From Plesiocystis pacifica SIR-1 (GTDB lineage Bacteria; Myxococcota_A; Polyangia; Nannocystales; Nannocystaceae): a stretch of 62,564 bases of DNA. The position numbers and the translations under genes were made by a program. Location: contig NZ_ABCS01000059.1 of the NCBI RefSeq assembly GCF_000170895.1, forward strand, positions 1 through 62,564, in the 5' to 3' direction. This document shows, piece by piece, positions 39,736 to 48,737 of this stretch. The notes beneath the pieces are model-generated. The model saw only the letters and a list, made by a program, of their open reading frames with translations. It did no database searches and was not told where the DNA came from. The stretch's first letter is position 1. Every line of letters starts with the position of its first letter.

Positions 39736-41334
39736 TTGAAAGTAGGCATCCCCAAGGAGGTCTTCCCCGGCGAGCGCCGGGTGGCGACCACTCCAGAGAC
39801 ATCCAAGCGCCTGCAAAAGCTCGGCTTCGAGGTCCTCGTCGAGTCCGGCGCGGGCGCGAAGGCGGACTTCTCCGACGAGTCCTACGTCGAAGCTGGCTGC
39901 ACCATCATCGAGACCGCCGAGAAGCTGTGGGCCGAGGCCGACGTGATCGTCAAGGTCCGCGAGCCCATGGACCACCCGGAGCTCGGCAAGCACGAGGCCG
40001 AGCTGCTGACCGCCGACAAGCTGCTGATCAGCTTCATCTGGCCGGCCCAGAACGAGGCCCTGGTCGAGAAGCTGAAGGCGAGCGGCGGGACGGTCGTGGC
40101 CATGGACGCGATCCCCCGGATTTCGCGGGCGCAGAAGATGGACGCGCTCTCGTCCATGGCCAACATCGCCGGCTACCGGGCGGTGGTCGAGGCCGCGCAG
40201 CACTTCGGCAGCTTCTTCACCGGCCAGTTCACGGCCGCCGGCAAGGTCCCGCCCGCGCGGGTCCTGGTCATCGGCGCGGGCGTGGCTGGTCTGGCGGCGA
40301 TCGGCGCCGCTCGAGGCCTCGGCGCCATCGTCCGCGCCTTCGACACGCGCCCGGCGGTCAAGGAGCAGGTCGAGTCCATGGGCGCCGAGTACCTGACCCT
40401 CGAGTTCGAGGAGGACGGCACCGGAGCCGGCGGCTACGCGAAGGTCATGACCGAGGCCTTCATGAACGCCGAGCGCGAGCTGTTCGAGGAGCAGGCCAAG
40501 AAGGTCGACATCATCGTCACCACGGCGCTGATCCCCGGCAAGCCGGCGCCCTTCCTCATCACCGAGAAGGCGCTGCAGAACATGCGCGAGGGCTCGGTGG
40601 TCGTGGATCTGGCGGCCGAGCGCGGCGGCAACTGCCCGCTGGTCACCGCCGACGAGGTCACGACCAAGCACGGCGTGACCCTCATCGGCTACACCGACCT
40701 GCCCAGCCGCATGGCCAACGTGGCCTCGAACCTCTACGGCAACAACATCTTCCACCTGCTCGACGACATGGGCGGGGCCGAGGGCTTCAAGGTCGACGAG
40801 GACGACGAGGTCGTGCGCGGGGCGCTGATCCTCAACAAGGGCGAGATGCGCTGGCCGCCGCCCAAGATCGAGCCCTCGCCCAAGGCCGCGCCCAAGCCCG
40901 AGGCCAAAAAGGACGCGCCCTCGACCCCGGCTCCGGCCCCGGCGGCGTCCAAGCCCAAGAAGAAATCCAGCGGCCACCACGGCCCGCCCGTGACCGAGCC
41001 CAAGTGGTGGCCGATCATCGTCGGCGGCATCGCGCTGCTCGGGGTCGGCCTGAGCGACAACCCCGACTTCCTGACGCACTTCACCGTCTTCGTCCTGGCC
41101 TGCTTCATCGGCTACCAGGTCGTGTGGAACGTGGCCCCGGCCCTGCACACCCCGCTGATGTCGGTGACCAACGCGATCTCCGGCATCATCATCGTCGGCG
41201 GCATGCTGCAGCTGGGCGGGGACATCGGCAGCCCAGCCCTATGGCTGGGCGCCGCCGCCATCTTCTTCGCAACCATCAACATCGCGGGGGGCTTTTTGGT
41301 CACCCAGCGGATGTTGAAGATGTTCACGAAATAG
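39736..41334 (+). CDS. pntA: NAD(P) transhydrogenase subunit alpha
   Basis: 532 residues. With PntB it couples hydride transfer between NADH and NADP+ to proton flow. Residues 1-380 are the NAD-binding domain I (IPKEVFPGERRVATTPE, LVIGAGVAGLAAIGAARGLG, the mobile loop region GNCPLVTADEV and TLIGYTDLPSRMA). An Ala/Pro/Lys linker of about 45 residues follows, then four membrane helices forming part of domain II. This single-chain form matches the E. coli type (510 residues); the linker is longer. Start TTG 39736 has GAGGAG six bases upstream and places the family N-terminus correctly; the open frame further upstream is not protein-like. pntB follows after 10 bp. Confidence 0.95.
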   Translation: MKVGIPKEVFPGERRVATTPETSKRLQKLGFEVLVESGAGAKADFSDESYVEAGCTIIETAEKLWAEADVIVKVREPMDHPELGKHEAELLTADKLLISFIWPAQNEALVEKLKASGGTVVAMDAIPRISRAQKMDALSSMANIAGYRAVVEAAQHFGSFFTGQFTAAGKVPPARVLVIGAGVAGLAAIGAARGLGAIVRAFDTRPAVKEQVESMGAEYLTLEFEEDGTGAGGYAKVMTEAFMNAERELFEEQAKKVDIIVTTALIPGKPAPFLITEKALQNMREGSVVVDLAAERGGNCPLVTADEVTTKHGVTLIGYTDLPSRMANVASNLYGNNIFHLLDDMGGAEGFKVDEDDEVVRGALILNKGEMRWPPPKIEPSPKAAPKPEAKKDAPSTPAPAPAASKPKKKSSGHHGPPVTEPKWWPIIVGGIALLGVGLSDNPDFLTHFTVFVLACFIGYQVVWNVAPALHTPLMSVTNAISGIIIVGGMLQLGGDIGSPALWLGAAAIFFATINIAGGFLVTQRMLKMFTK

Positions 41335-41344
41335 GAGACCGACC

Positions 41345-42793
41345 ATGTTGCCCGCAGGACTCCTCACCGTCTCCTACATCGCCGCTGGCGTGCTGTTCAT
41401 TCTGTCCCTGGGTGGCTTGTCCAACCAGGAGACCGCCGGCCGCGGAAACACCTACGGCATCCTCGGCATGGTGGTCGCGATCCTCGCGACCCTCGGCGCC
41501 GTCGTGGGTGGCTTCCCGGATCAGCCCGTCAGCCTGACCACCTCCGGCATCGGCGTGCTGGCGGTTGCGATCTTGCCCGCCGCGGTCATCGGCGCGACCT
41601 TGGCCGCGCGCGTGGGCATGACCTCCATGCCCGAGCTCGTCGCGATCTTGCACAGCTTCGTCGGCCTGGCGGCCGTGCTCGTCGGCGTCTCCAGTTACCT
41701 CGGCCCCATCGAGACCCTCCACGGCGCCGAGAAGCTCACCCACGAGATCGAGATCTTCGTCGGCGTGTTCATCGGCGCGATCACCTTCACCGGCTCGGTC
41801 ATCGCCTTCCTCAAGCTGCGCGGCAGCATCTCGGGCAAGCCGCTGATGTTGCCCGCGCGCCACGCCCTCAACGTCGCCATGGTCGTGGGCTGCGTGGTCC
41901 TCGGCTACATGTTCGTGGGCCACGACGACCCCTCGGGCGGCCGGCTGTGGCTGCTGATCATGGCGGGCATCGCCGGGATCATCGGCGTGCACATGGTCAT
42001 GGCGATCGGCGGCGCGGACATGCCCGTGGTCGTGTCCATGCTCAACAGCTACTCGGGCTGGGCGGCGGCCGCCGCCGGCTTCATGCTCGAGAACGACCTG
42101 CTGCTGGTCACCGGCGCCCTCGTCGGCAGCTCCGGCGCGATCCTCTCGTACATCATGTGCGCGGCGATGAACCGCTCGTTCATCTCCGTCATCCTCGGCG
42201 GCTTCGGCACCGACGGTGGCGGCGGCGGCAGCAAGCCCAAGGAGGGCGCGGGGCTCGGCCGCGACGACGTCACCGAGTTCGACGTCGAGGAGACCGTGGC
42301 GATGCTGCGCGAGGCCAAGAGCGTGGTCATCGTCCCCGGCTACGGCATGGCCGTCGCCCAGGCCCAGCACTCCCTGTCCGAGGTCGTGAAGATCCTGCGC
42401 AAGGCCGGCACCGAGGTGCGCTTCGCCATCCACCCCGTCGCCGGTCGCCTCCCGGGCCACATGAACGTGCTCTTGGCCGAGGCCAACGTGCCCTACGACA
42501 TCGTGCTCGAGATGGACGAGATCAACGACGACCTCCCGGACACGGACGCCGTCATGGTCATCGGCGCCAACGACATCGTGAACCCCAGCGCCCAGACCGA
42601 CCCCGACAGCCCCATCGCCGGCATGCCCGTGCTCGAGGTGTGGCTGAGCAAGACCGTGGTCGTCATGAAGCGCGGCATGGCCAGCGGCTACGCCGGCGTG
42701 CAAAACCCGCTGTTCTTCAAGGAGAACACGCGGATGCTGTTCGGCGACGCCAAGAAGAACGTCGACGCGATCTTGGGCGAGCTCCGGGACTGA
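41345..42793 (+). CDS. pntB: NAD(P) transhydrogenase subunit beta
   Basis: 482 residues, standard length. About nine membrane helices (domain II) are followed by the NADP(H)-binding domain III from about residue 300: VVIVPGYGMAVAQAQ, RFAIHPVAGRLPGHMNVLLA, VIGANDIVNP and the KRGMASGYAGVQNPLFF loop. ATG 41345 has AGGAGA upstream. It ends with a probable intrinsic terminator downstream. Confidence 0.96.
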   Translation: MLPAGLLTVSYIAAGVLFILSLGGLSNQETAGRGNTYGILGMVVAILATLGAVVGGFPDQPVSLTTSGIGVLAVAILPAAVIGATLAARVGMTSMPELVAILHSFVGLAAVLVGVSSYLGPIETLHGAEKLTHEIEIFVGVFIGAITFTGSVIAFLKLRGSISGKPLMLPARHALNVAMVVGCVVLGYMFVGHDDPSGGRLWLLIMAGIAGIIGVHMVMAIGGADMPVVVSMLNSYSGWAAAAAGFMLENDLLLVTGALVGSSGAILSYIMCAAMNRSFISVILGGFGTDGGGGGSKPKEGAGLGRDDVTEFDVEETVAMLREAKSVVIVPGYGMAVAQAQHSLSEVVKILRKAGTEVRFAIHPVAGRLPGHMNVLLAEANVPYDIVLEMDEINDDLPDTDAVMVIGANDIVNPSAQTDPDSPIAGMPVLEVWLSKTVVVMKRGMASGYAGVQNPLFFKENTRMLFGDAKKNVDAILGELRD

Positions 42794-42813
42794 CCCGAGA
42801 CTCCCTTCGCACA

Positions 42814-42840
42814 GGCGGCTCCCAGATGGGGGCCGTCTTT
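42814..42840 (+). terminator. probable terminator of pntAB
   Basis: A 10-bp stem with two G-U pairs and an AGAT loop (42814-42837), followed by TTTGCGTTT, 20 bp past the pntB stop. Confidence 0.6.
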
Positions 42841-42957
42841 GCGTTTGGATCGGCAAGATTGGCTGGAGGCTGCTGCGTGTCGTGCACCCGTGGCCTTCGA
42901 GAGCCATGGGGAGCGCGGGCGCGGGCTGGGCATGTCGATTGCAGCTAGACCTTGCGC

Positions 42958-44793
42958 ATGCCCCGGACTGCCCGCGAGCCCGACCGCGCCTCGAGCACCT
43001 CGACTGGCAAGGCGATCACCCATGCACCCGAGCGTAGCCCGGGTGAGGAGCGCGAGGCGCTCCAGGAGCTCGCGGACGCGAGCGCGCCGGTCAAGGTCCT
43101 CGAGCGCCTGCAGCTCCTCGCGGACGAGGGCGTGGGCGGGTCTCGCTCGCGGAGCCAGTCCCTGGCCATCGCCCGGGACGGGGTCTCGGGCAGCGCCGGC
43201 GACTACCCGCACCGCGGGCAGATCCAGTCGGCCTTTGGGCGCCACAGCATCGGCGGGATCCAGGGCCACACCGACCAACTCGCGCACCTGGCCTCGAAGG
43301 GCCTGGGCGCCCGCGGCTACTCGGTGGGGGAGCACGTCGGCTTTCGCTCGTCCTCGCCGAGCGTGTTCGAGGCGACCCACGAGGCGGTCCACTACCTGCA
43401 AAAGCGCGCGGGGCTGAGCCTGCCCGGGGGGATGGGGCGGGCCGGCGACGCCCACGAGCAGCAGGCCAACGCCGTCGCCGGGGAGGTCGCCGCGGGTCGG
43501 GGCGTGGAGGGCATGCTCGACCGCGGGCTCGGGTCTGGGTCTGGGTCTGGTTCGAGCTCGGGCGCCGAGGGCCTGCAGCTGCTCGGCGAGAAGGAGGCCC
43601 TGGCGTCGACGCGCGGGATGGCCGTGGCCAACCTCAAGAGCAGCTTCAAGTCGACGGGCGGCAAGTCCTACGGCCGCTTCAAGTTCGCGTCGACGACCCT
43701 GTCCGATCGCTACAACTTCGGCCGCGTCCTGCAGCAGCTGATCATCCGGACCCAGGCCACGGTCACCAACAAGGCCCAGGCCACGACCTGGAAGACCAAC
43801 AACCGCACCCACCTCAACCGCTTTTTGTTCGAGGCCCTCGACACCGGCATGTGCCGTCAGCTGTCCGAGGTCGTCGCCTCGCGCCTGGTCGAGTCGACCA
43901 CGGGGCAGTGGGTCTACATCCTCGGGGCCACGGGGGCGTCGGGGGCCTCGGACAACCACGCCTTCGTGATCACCAGCCCCACCCAGCTGCCCTCGCGTCG
44001 GGACGTGCACCTGGGCAAGCTCCTCAACCTCGGCAACCTGTCGAGCGACGAGCTGATGGTCGCCGACGCCTGGGACAACCACAAGTACATGAACCTGGAC
44101 CGCTACCTGCGCAAGGAGCACCACCAGCTCGGCGACAACGACCTCGACCGAGACCGGCTGAACGTGGAGTTCGAGGAGCAGGCCCGGGGCCAGGCGGCGT
44201 TCACCGCCCGCTTCCCCGCGGCGCTCATCCAGGGGATCCACCAGGCCGCCACGGGCTCCTTCGAGCGCTTCGAGAGCGAGCACTCGAGCGAGTACAAGGC
44301 GATGAAGAAGGACCAGACCGGGGCCTACTTCGACTTCCCGCGCAAGGAGAACCTGAGCATCGAGCACGACGACGCGGCCCGGCTCTACGCCATGACCCAG
44401 GGCGAGAGCAACAACGTGCGCCGTCAGGCCTTCCTCAACTGGGCCGCAGACCTCCGGGGCCGGCGCATGGACTGGAACCACGGCAGCGCCCGGGCGAGCT
44501 TCAAGTACATGCTCTCGGAGAACCGGCTCAAGGTCCACGCCCGGGCGCTGCTCGACGCCATCGACCTGAACAACGAGAACGTGCCCCGGGCCATCGACGG
44601 GGCGGATCTGTGGCGCTACATCAAGTACGCCAAGCTCGACAAGAACCGCGCCGCACAGGCGCGGCGGAAGCTGGTCCAGTCCATGAGCGACACCCAGGTG
44701 ACCGAGCTCCAGGCGGCGGCGGGGGACAACAAGTACAACAGCTTGATCGCGCCCTTCGTCGCCCGCGACACCCAAGAGGAGACGACGCTCTAG
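42958..44793 (+). CDS. eCIS-core (DUF4157) protein with candidate cysteine-protease-like C-terminal domain
   Basis: 611 residues from ATG 42958; a TTG two codons earlier is also possible. Residues about 93-185 match the eCIS-core/DUF4157 domain: FGRHSIGGIQGHT, LGARGYSVGEHVGF, HEAVHYLQ (His141, Glu142, His145) and GDAHEQQANAVAGEVAAG. This domain marks proteins associated with extracellular contractile injection systems and polymorphic toxins. A Gly/Ser linker (about 190-203) follows. The C-terminal ~400 residues contain Cys299 (GMCRQLSEVV), His334 (DNHAFVI) and Asp370/Asp373 (VADAWDNH), the order and spacing of papain-like cysteine toxin domains. No injection-system genes lie in the window. 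The effector role is inferred. Confidence 0.8.
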   Translation: MPRTAREPDRASSTSTGKAITHAPERSPGEEREALQELADASAPVKVLERLQLLADEGVGGSRSRSQSLAIARDGVSGSAGDYPHRGQIQSAFGRHSIGGIQGHTDQLAHLASKGLGARGYSVGEHVGFRSSSPSVFEATHEAVHYLQKRAGLSLPGGMGRAGDAHEQQANAVAGEVAAGRGVEGMLDRGLGSGSGSGSSSGAEGLQLLGEKEALASTRGMAVANLKSSFKSTGGKSYGRFKFASTTLSDRYNFGRVLQQLIIRTQATVTNKAQATTWKTNNRTHLNRFLFEALDTGMCRQLSEVVASRLVESTTGQWVYILGATGASGASDNHAFVITSPTQLPSRRDVHLGKLLNLGNLSSDELMVADAWDNHKYMNLDRYLRKEHHQLGDNDLDRDRLNVEFEEQARGQAAFTARFPAALIQGIHQAATGSFERFESEHSSEYKAMKKDQTGAYFDFPRKENLSIEHDDAARLYAMTQGESNNVRRQAFLNWAADLRGRRMDWNHGSARASFKYMLSENRLKVHARALLDAIDLNNENVPRAIDGADLWRYIKYAKLDKNRAAQARRKLVQSMSDTQVTELQAAAGDNKYNSLIAPFVARDTQEETTL

Positions 44794-44891
44794 CAGTCGC
44801 CCACCCCGGCCGCGCCGGGACCCATGATCCACGAAAGCATCGTCCACGGACTCAGCTGGCGCTGAACCCGTGGGCGGCTGCCTTTCTCGGT

Positions 44892-45050
44892 AGGACATCG
44901 GAGAAGTCATCGCGGCTCCTCGCGCCGTGGATTTTCATCGAGATCGCGGAGCCAAAACGCCGCTGTGGTGGATCCCACCGCAAGTTTTGGCGACAAAGAG
45001 CTCGGGCGAAAAGACCAAGCGAGGTGTCGTGAGGACTTCTCCGATGTCCT
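44892..45050. mobile_element. 159-bp long imperfect palindrome, MITE-like
   Basis: The outer 17 bp at 44892-44908 (AGGACATCGGAGAAGTC) are perfectly inverted at 45034-45050. Pairing continues inward with mismatches, including CCAAAAC/GTTTTGG and a GGTGG-ATC-CCACC centre, so the whole segment folds as one hairpin. It carries no gene and sits between two convergent genes, its right end touching the stop of the SprT-like gene. No target duplication is evident. Confidence 0.6.
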
Positions 45051-45051
45051 G

Positions 45052-46170
45052 CTAGCCAGAGCCCCGCCGCAGGGCCTTGGGTCGGCGCGGCTTGCCTGAG
45101 CCCGCGCCCGACTCCACGGGCTTGGCCAGCACGATGTTGCGCCCGGCCTGGTCGCCCTGGGAGTAGGCCTCGTTGCGCCGCGCCCCGCTCCGGCGCACGG
45201 TCTGGACCCGGGGGTAGCGGCGGCGAAAGTACTGGTCGAGGTCCGGCGCGGGCACCCAGACCAGGCCCTGCTCGCCGAAGCGCGCGCTTTGTTTGTCGAG
45301 CTTGGCCTCGAAGCCGCCCATGACCCCGGCGAGGAAGGCCTGGCGGTCGCGGTTGGAGCTGCGCCCGGTCTCGCGCCTGTAGTCCCGCCACAGGCGCAGG
45401 GCCGTGGCCGAGAGGAAGGCGTGGACGTGCTCGGCCATCTGCAGGTTGTGCTCGAGGCCGACGATCTCGAACACGCTGCCGCGCTTGCCCTCGCGGGGGC
45501 GGTAGACGGGGATCCAGATACCCTCGACGAAGAAGTACTCGGTCAGGATGTGGGCCAGGCGGCGGTCGTGCTCGAGGATGCGCCCAGACGGCTTGCCCAG
45601 GTGGCGAAAGCCGTAGCGGCGGCCTGGGCCGGCCTCGGCGTTGGTGGCCATGGCCTGCTCGACCTGGATGTTGAACTTGAGCATGAGCCGGCGGGCGGCC
45701 GTGGCCGCGGCCTCGGCCTCGTGCAGGTTGGGGCTCTCGGCGAGGGCGAGCAGCTTGCGGATGCGCGCGACGGTGCGGCTGGCGGGGTCCTCCCGATCCT
45801 CGGCCGTGTCCCGAGGATCTCCGCTGGCCCGGCCGTCGATGCCCAGGCGCGCGCAGGTCTTTTTGAAGGTCGGCCCGTGGGGCGGCTCGTCGACGTGCAG
45901 GCACTCGTCGATGAACTGGTGGGCGACCTCGTGCTTGAGCACCTCCACGACCTCGGGCCAGGGCCGCTCGAGCACCAGGGGCCGCGAGATCTCGAGGCAG
46001 CGGTGCTCCCCCACCCACCGGCCCAGGCGCGTCCGGGTGTCCGAGAGCTCGAACACGGGCGCGCGCAGGGCCTCCTTGAAGTGGGTGTAGTTGATCGAGG
46101 CCCACTCGTCGCGCAGGCGCGCGAGCAGTTTGCGCTCGAGCTCGATGCTCAGTTGATCGGGTCGGGGCAT
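45052..46170 (-). CDS. SprT-like zinc metalloprotease with DUF2786 domain
   Basis: 372 residues from ATG 46170. Residues about 10-130 form a SprT-like domain, with the zinc motif His80-Glu-x-x-His84 in HEVAHQFID and a downstream HGPTFKKTCARLG segment. DUF2786 follows from about residue 150 (RIRKLLALAESPNLHEAEAA, AARRLMLKFNI), then a longer region of mixed structure and a basic tail. SprT-like proteins resemble the protease domain of SPRTN/Wss1, and DUF2786 is often fused to them; a role in protein-DNA processing is an inference. It is convergent with the eCIS-core gene and divergent from the ECF sigma gene. Confidence 0.85.
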   Translation of the reverse strand: MPRPDQLSIELERKLLARLRDEWASINYTHFKEALRAPVFELSDTRTRLGRWVGEHRCLEISRPLVLERPWPEVVEVLKHEVAHQFIDECLHVDEPPHGPTFKKTCARLGIDGRASGDPRDTAEDREDPASRTVARIRKLLALAESPNLHEAEAAATAARRLMLKFNIQVEQAMATNAEAGPGRRYGFRHLGKPSGRILEHDRRLAHILTEYFFVEGIWIPVYRPREGKRGSVFEIVGLEHNLQMAEHVHAFLSATALRLWRDYRRETGRSSNRDRQAFLAGVMGGFEAKLDKQSARFGEQGLVWVPAPDLDQYFRRRYPRVQTVRRSGARRNEAYSQGDQAGRNIVLAKPVESGAGSGKPRRPKALRRGSG

Positions 46171-46364
46171 CGCCGGGACTATAAGAGACCGCTGACACCA
46201 AGGCGCCACCAAGGCAGCGAGGTCGATTGGCACCAGGAGTTGGCTTGCGTCCCCAGGGTCATGCAGTAGACCCACGTGAGGCCCCCCAGAGGCCGAACGC
46301 TCGCCCTGACACGGACTCAAAAACCCGAGACAGAAGCTGCCATCCGCGGACAATCACCCCTCGC

Positions 46365-47570
46365 ATGCGTCTGGCTCACGAACAACACCGCGAACTGACC
46401 CGGGTCGCCCGTCAGCGGGCTCGCCAGGCGCCGAGCTTTGAGGCGCTCTATCGAGACAACCACGCCTTCGTGTGGCGCTGCGCCCGGAGCCTGGGCGTCG
46501 CCGACGCGGTCCTCGACGACGTGGTCCAGGACACCTTCGTGATCGCCCTGCGCCGCCTGGACGACTACGACCCCAGCCGGGCCGCGCCCTCGACCTGGCT
46601 GTTCTCGATCTTGCGCAACGTGATCCGCAACCGCGCCCGGGGGGAGCGACGTCGCCGGCAACGACACGCCCGCTTCGCCAGCTGGAGCGCGGCCCACGAG
46701 GAGAGCCCCGACGCCCGCGAGGCCCTCGGGCGCCGCTTGCTGCGGGACTTCCTCGACGGCCTCGACGACAAGCGGCGCGAGGTCTTCGTGCTCGCCGAGC
46801 TCGAGGGCCTGCGCGCGCCGGAGATCGCCGCGGCCCTCGACTGCAACCTCAACACGGTCTACTCGCGGCTGCGCGTGGCTCGGGAGCGCTTCGCCGAGCA
46901 CTTTGGGGAGCGCGAGCTGCCGAGCGCGGCGCAGCCGAGCGCGGCGCAGCGGCGGGCGAGCTACCTGGCGATCGTCGGAGCCGTCGAGCTGCCGGGCGCG
47001 GGCGCGGGTGCGCTCGGGCTCGGGGCGTGGACCTCAGCGGCGGGCAAGGTCGCGGCGGCGGTGATCCTCGGCGCCCTCGGGGTCGTGGGCGCGGCTCGCC
47101 TGACGGGCGAGGCCGAGGCCAAGCCAGAGCGCGTCGAGGAGGCCACGCATGCGTCCACGAGGGAGCCGGTCGAGGCTCGACCAGAGCCTTCGGCGGCGCC
47201 CCTTTTGGCCGCGACCGAGCCCCTCGATGACGCGATCGTCGTCGAGCCGCAGCCGCGTCCGCGGGTCGCTCCAAAAAAGCCGGCCGCACCCCACGCTCCC
47301 GCGAGCGCCATCGAAGCCCTCGCTCAGGCCCGGGCGGCCCTCGACGCCGGACAGGCCGAGCGAGCCCTCGACGCCCTCGACGGCGCGCGCTGGTCGAGCT
47401 CGGCCCTGGCCGGCCGCGCCCGCGTGCTCGAGGTCGAGGCGCTGTGCGAGCTCGGGCGCGTCGACGAGGCCCGGCGCCAGGCCGCCCGCTGGCGGGAGGC
47501 GCAGCCCGAGGGTCTGGTCGCCGATCAGCTCAGCCCCGAGCGCGTGTGCGCCGGTCGACGGGAGGGATGA
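46365..47570 (+). CDS. ECF-type RNA polymerase sigma factor with membrane/TPR C-terminal extension
   Basis: 401 residues. Sigma region 2 lies at about 25-95 (FEALYRDNHAFVWRCA, DDVVQDTFVIALRRL, TWLFSILRNVIRNRARGE). Region 4 lies at about 125-180 (LDDKRREVFVLAELEGLRAP, LNTVYSRLRVARERF). After a linker, a hydrophobic segment (VAAAVILGALGVVGAARL, near 230-250) is followed by an acidic/Pro linker and a TPR-like repeat (AIEALAQARAALDAGQAERA). ECF factors with such tails are common in myxobacteria and the tail may act as a built-in regulator. ATG 46365 starts the conserved region; its stop overlaps the next gene's start by ATGA. Confidence 0.9.
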   Translation: MRLAHEQHRELTRVARQRARQAPSFEALYRDNHAFVWRCARSLGVADAVLDDVVQDTFVIALRRLDDYDPSRAAPSTWLFSILRNVIRNRARGERRRRQRHARFASWSAAHEESPDAREALGRRLLRDFLDGLDDKRREVFVLAELEGLRAPEIAAALDCNLNTVYSRLRVARERFAEHFGERELPSAAQPSAAQRRASYLAIVGAVELPGAGAGALGLGAWTSAAGKVAAAVILGALGVVGAARLTGEAEAKPERVEEATHASTREPVEARPEPSAAPLLAATEPLDDAIVVEPQPRPRVAPKKPAAPHAPASAIEALAQARAALDAGQAERALDALDGARWSSSALAGRARVLEVEALCELGRVDEARRQAARWREAQPEGLVADQLSPERVCAGRREG

Positions 47571-48737
47571 CCCTGAGCGCGGGCCTGGTCGCCGGCTTGG
47601 TCGGGCTCCTGGCCACAGAGCCAAGGGTGCCCGAGCTGGAGATCCAGCGCCCCCGTCGATCGGCGGTCGCGGAGCCCGAGGCCGCCGCCGTCGAGGTCGC
47701 GAGCTGGAGCGAGACCTGCCCGGACCCCGACCGGCTCCACGCGCGGGTCCGCGACGAGCTCGAGCGCGCCGGCGCCCCGGCGGGCTGGCTGCGCGTCGAG
47801 GCGGCGGTCTACCCCAAGGGCACGGGCCACGTCCTCGAGCTCGGGCTGACCCGCGGCGAGGTCGGCGAGCGCCACCGCGTCGAGGCCCTCGACTGCGTCG
47901 AGCTCGTCGACGCGGCGGCGCTGTTGGTGGGCCTGGCCCTGCGCCCCGAGCTCGGTCTGTGGTCCGAGCTCCCCGACGAGGTCGCGGTCGAGCTCGCGGC
48001 CATCGAGGTCTTCCCCAGGCCGCCAGTTCAGCGCCCGCGCGCGGCTGCGCCGAAGGCCTCCGAGCCCGCTTTGGTCGAGCTCGCGTCGGCGCCGGCGGAA
48101 GACTGGGAGCTGCGTCCCCTCGACGAGCCGGAGCCCGAGCTGGAGCCGGCTCGCCGCGGGCGCTGGCCGAGCAGCGAGCTCGAGCGCGGCCTCGACCTCC
48201 ACGTCCGCGGCGGCCCGAGCGTCACCTCTACCCCAACGTCGCCGCCGCGCCGCGCCTTCGCTGAGCACCCACGGCGCCTGGGCGAGCGTCGGCGGGGGCG
48301 TGAGCGGAGTCCTCGGCGGACGCTTCGGCGACCCCAGCCTCGGCTCGGGCCGCGTCGACGGCGGGAGCCTCGACGTGCACGGCTGCGGCTTGCCCATCGC
48401 GACGCGGCGCTGGCGGTTGAGCGCGTGCGCCAACCTGGGCCTGGGCTTGCTCCGCGGCCGAGGCATCGACGTGCCCACGCCGACCGCTCGAGTCGCCCCC
48501 TGGCTGTGGGCGGGGGGCGAGCTCGGCGTCTCGTGGTGGCCGCGCCCGCGCCTGGGTGTCGAGCTGAGCGGAGAGCTCGCGACCTCCCTCACCCGCCCTG
48601 CCTTCCACGCCCTCGACGCCCAGTTCATCACCGGCGGCGTGTTCGGGGGCGTGAGCCTGGGCCTGGTGTTCGAGCTGTGGGGTCGAAAGTTGGGCGACAC
48701 AGATCCGCGGAGCCGTGGACAAGCACGGGCACCATGA
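47567..48737 (+). pseudogene. frameshifted gene for a probable outer-membrane/exported protein
   Basis: Begins at ATG 47567, overlapping the sigma-factor stop. Frame 1 encodes a signal-like start (LSAGLVAGLVGLLA) and a domain with ETCPDPDRLHARVRDELERA up to about 48230. After that the coherent sequence continues one base over (frame starting near 48261), with STHGAWASVGGGVSGVLGG, LSACANLGLGLL, WWPRPRLGVELSGELATSL and VSLGLVFELWG, a beta-barrel-like alternation. A single inserted base around 48220-48260 would explain it. It may be a true pseudogene, or an error in the sequence read. Its last codon overlaps the next gene (ATGA). Such exported partners commonly follow ECF genes in myxobacteria. 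Confidence 0.7.
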
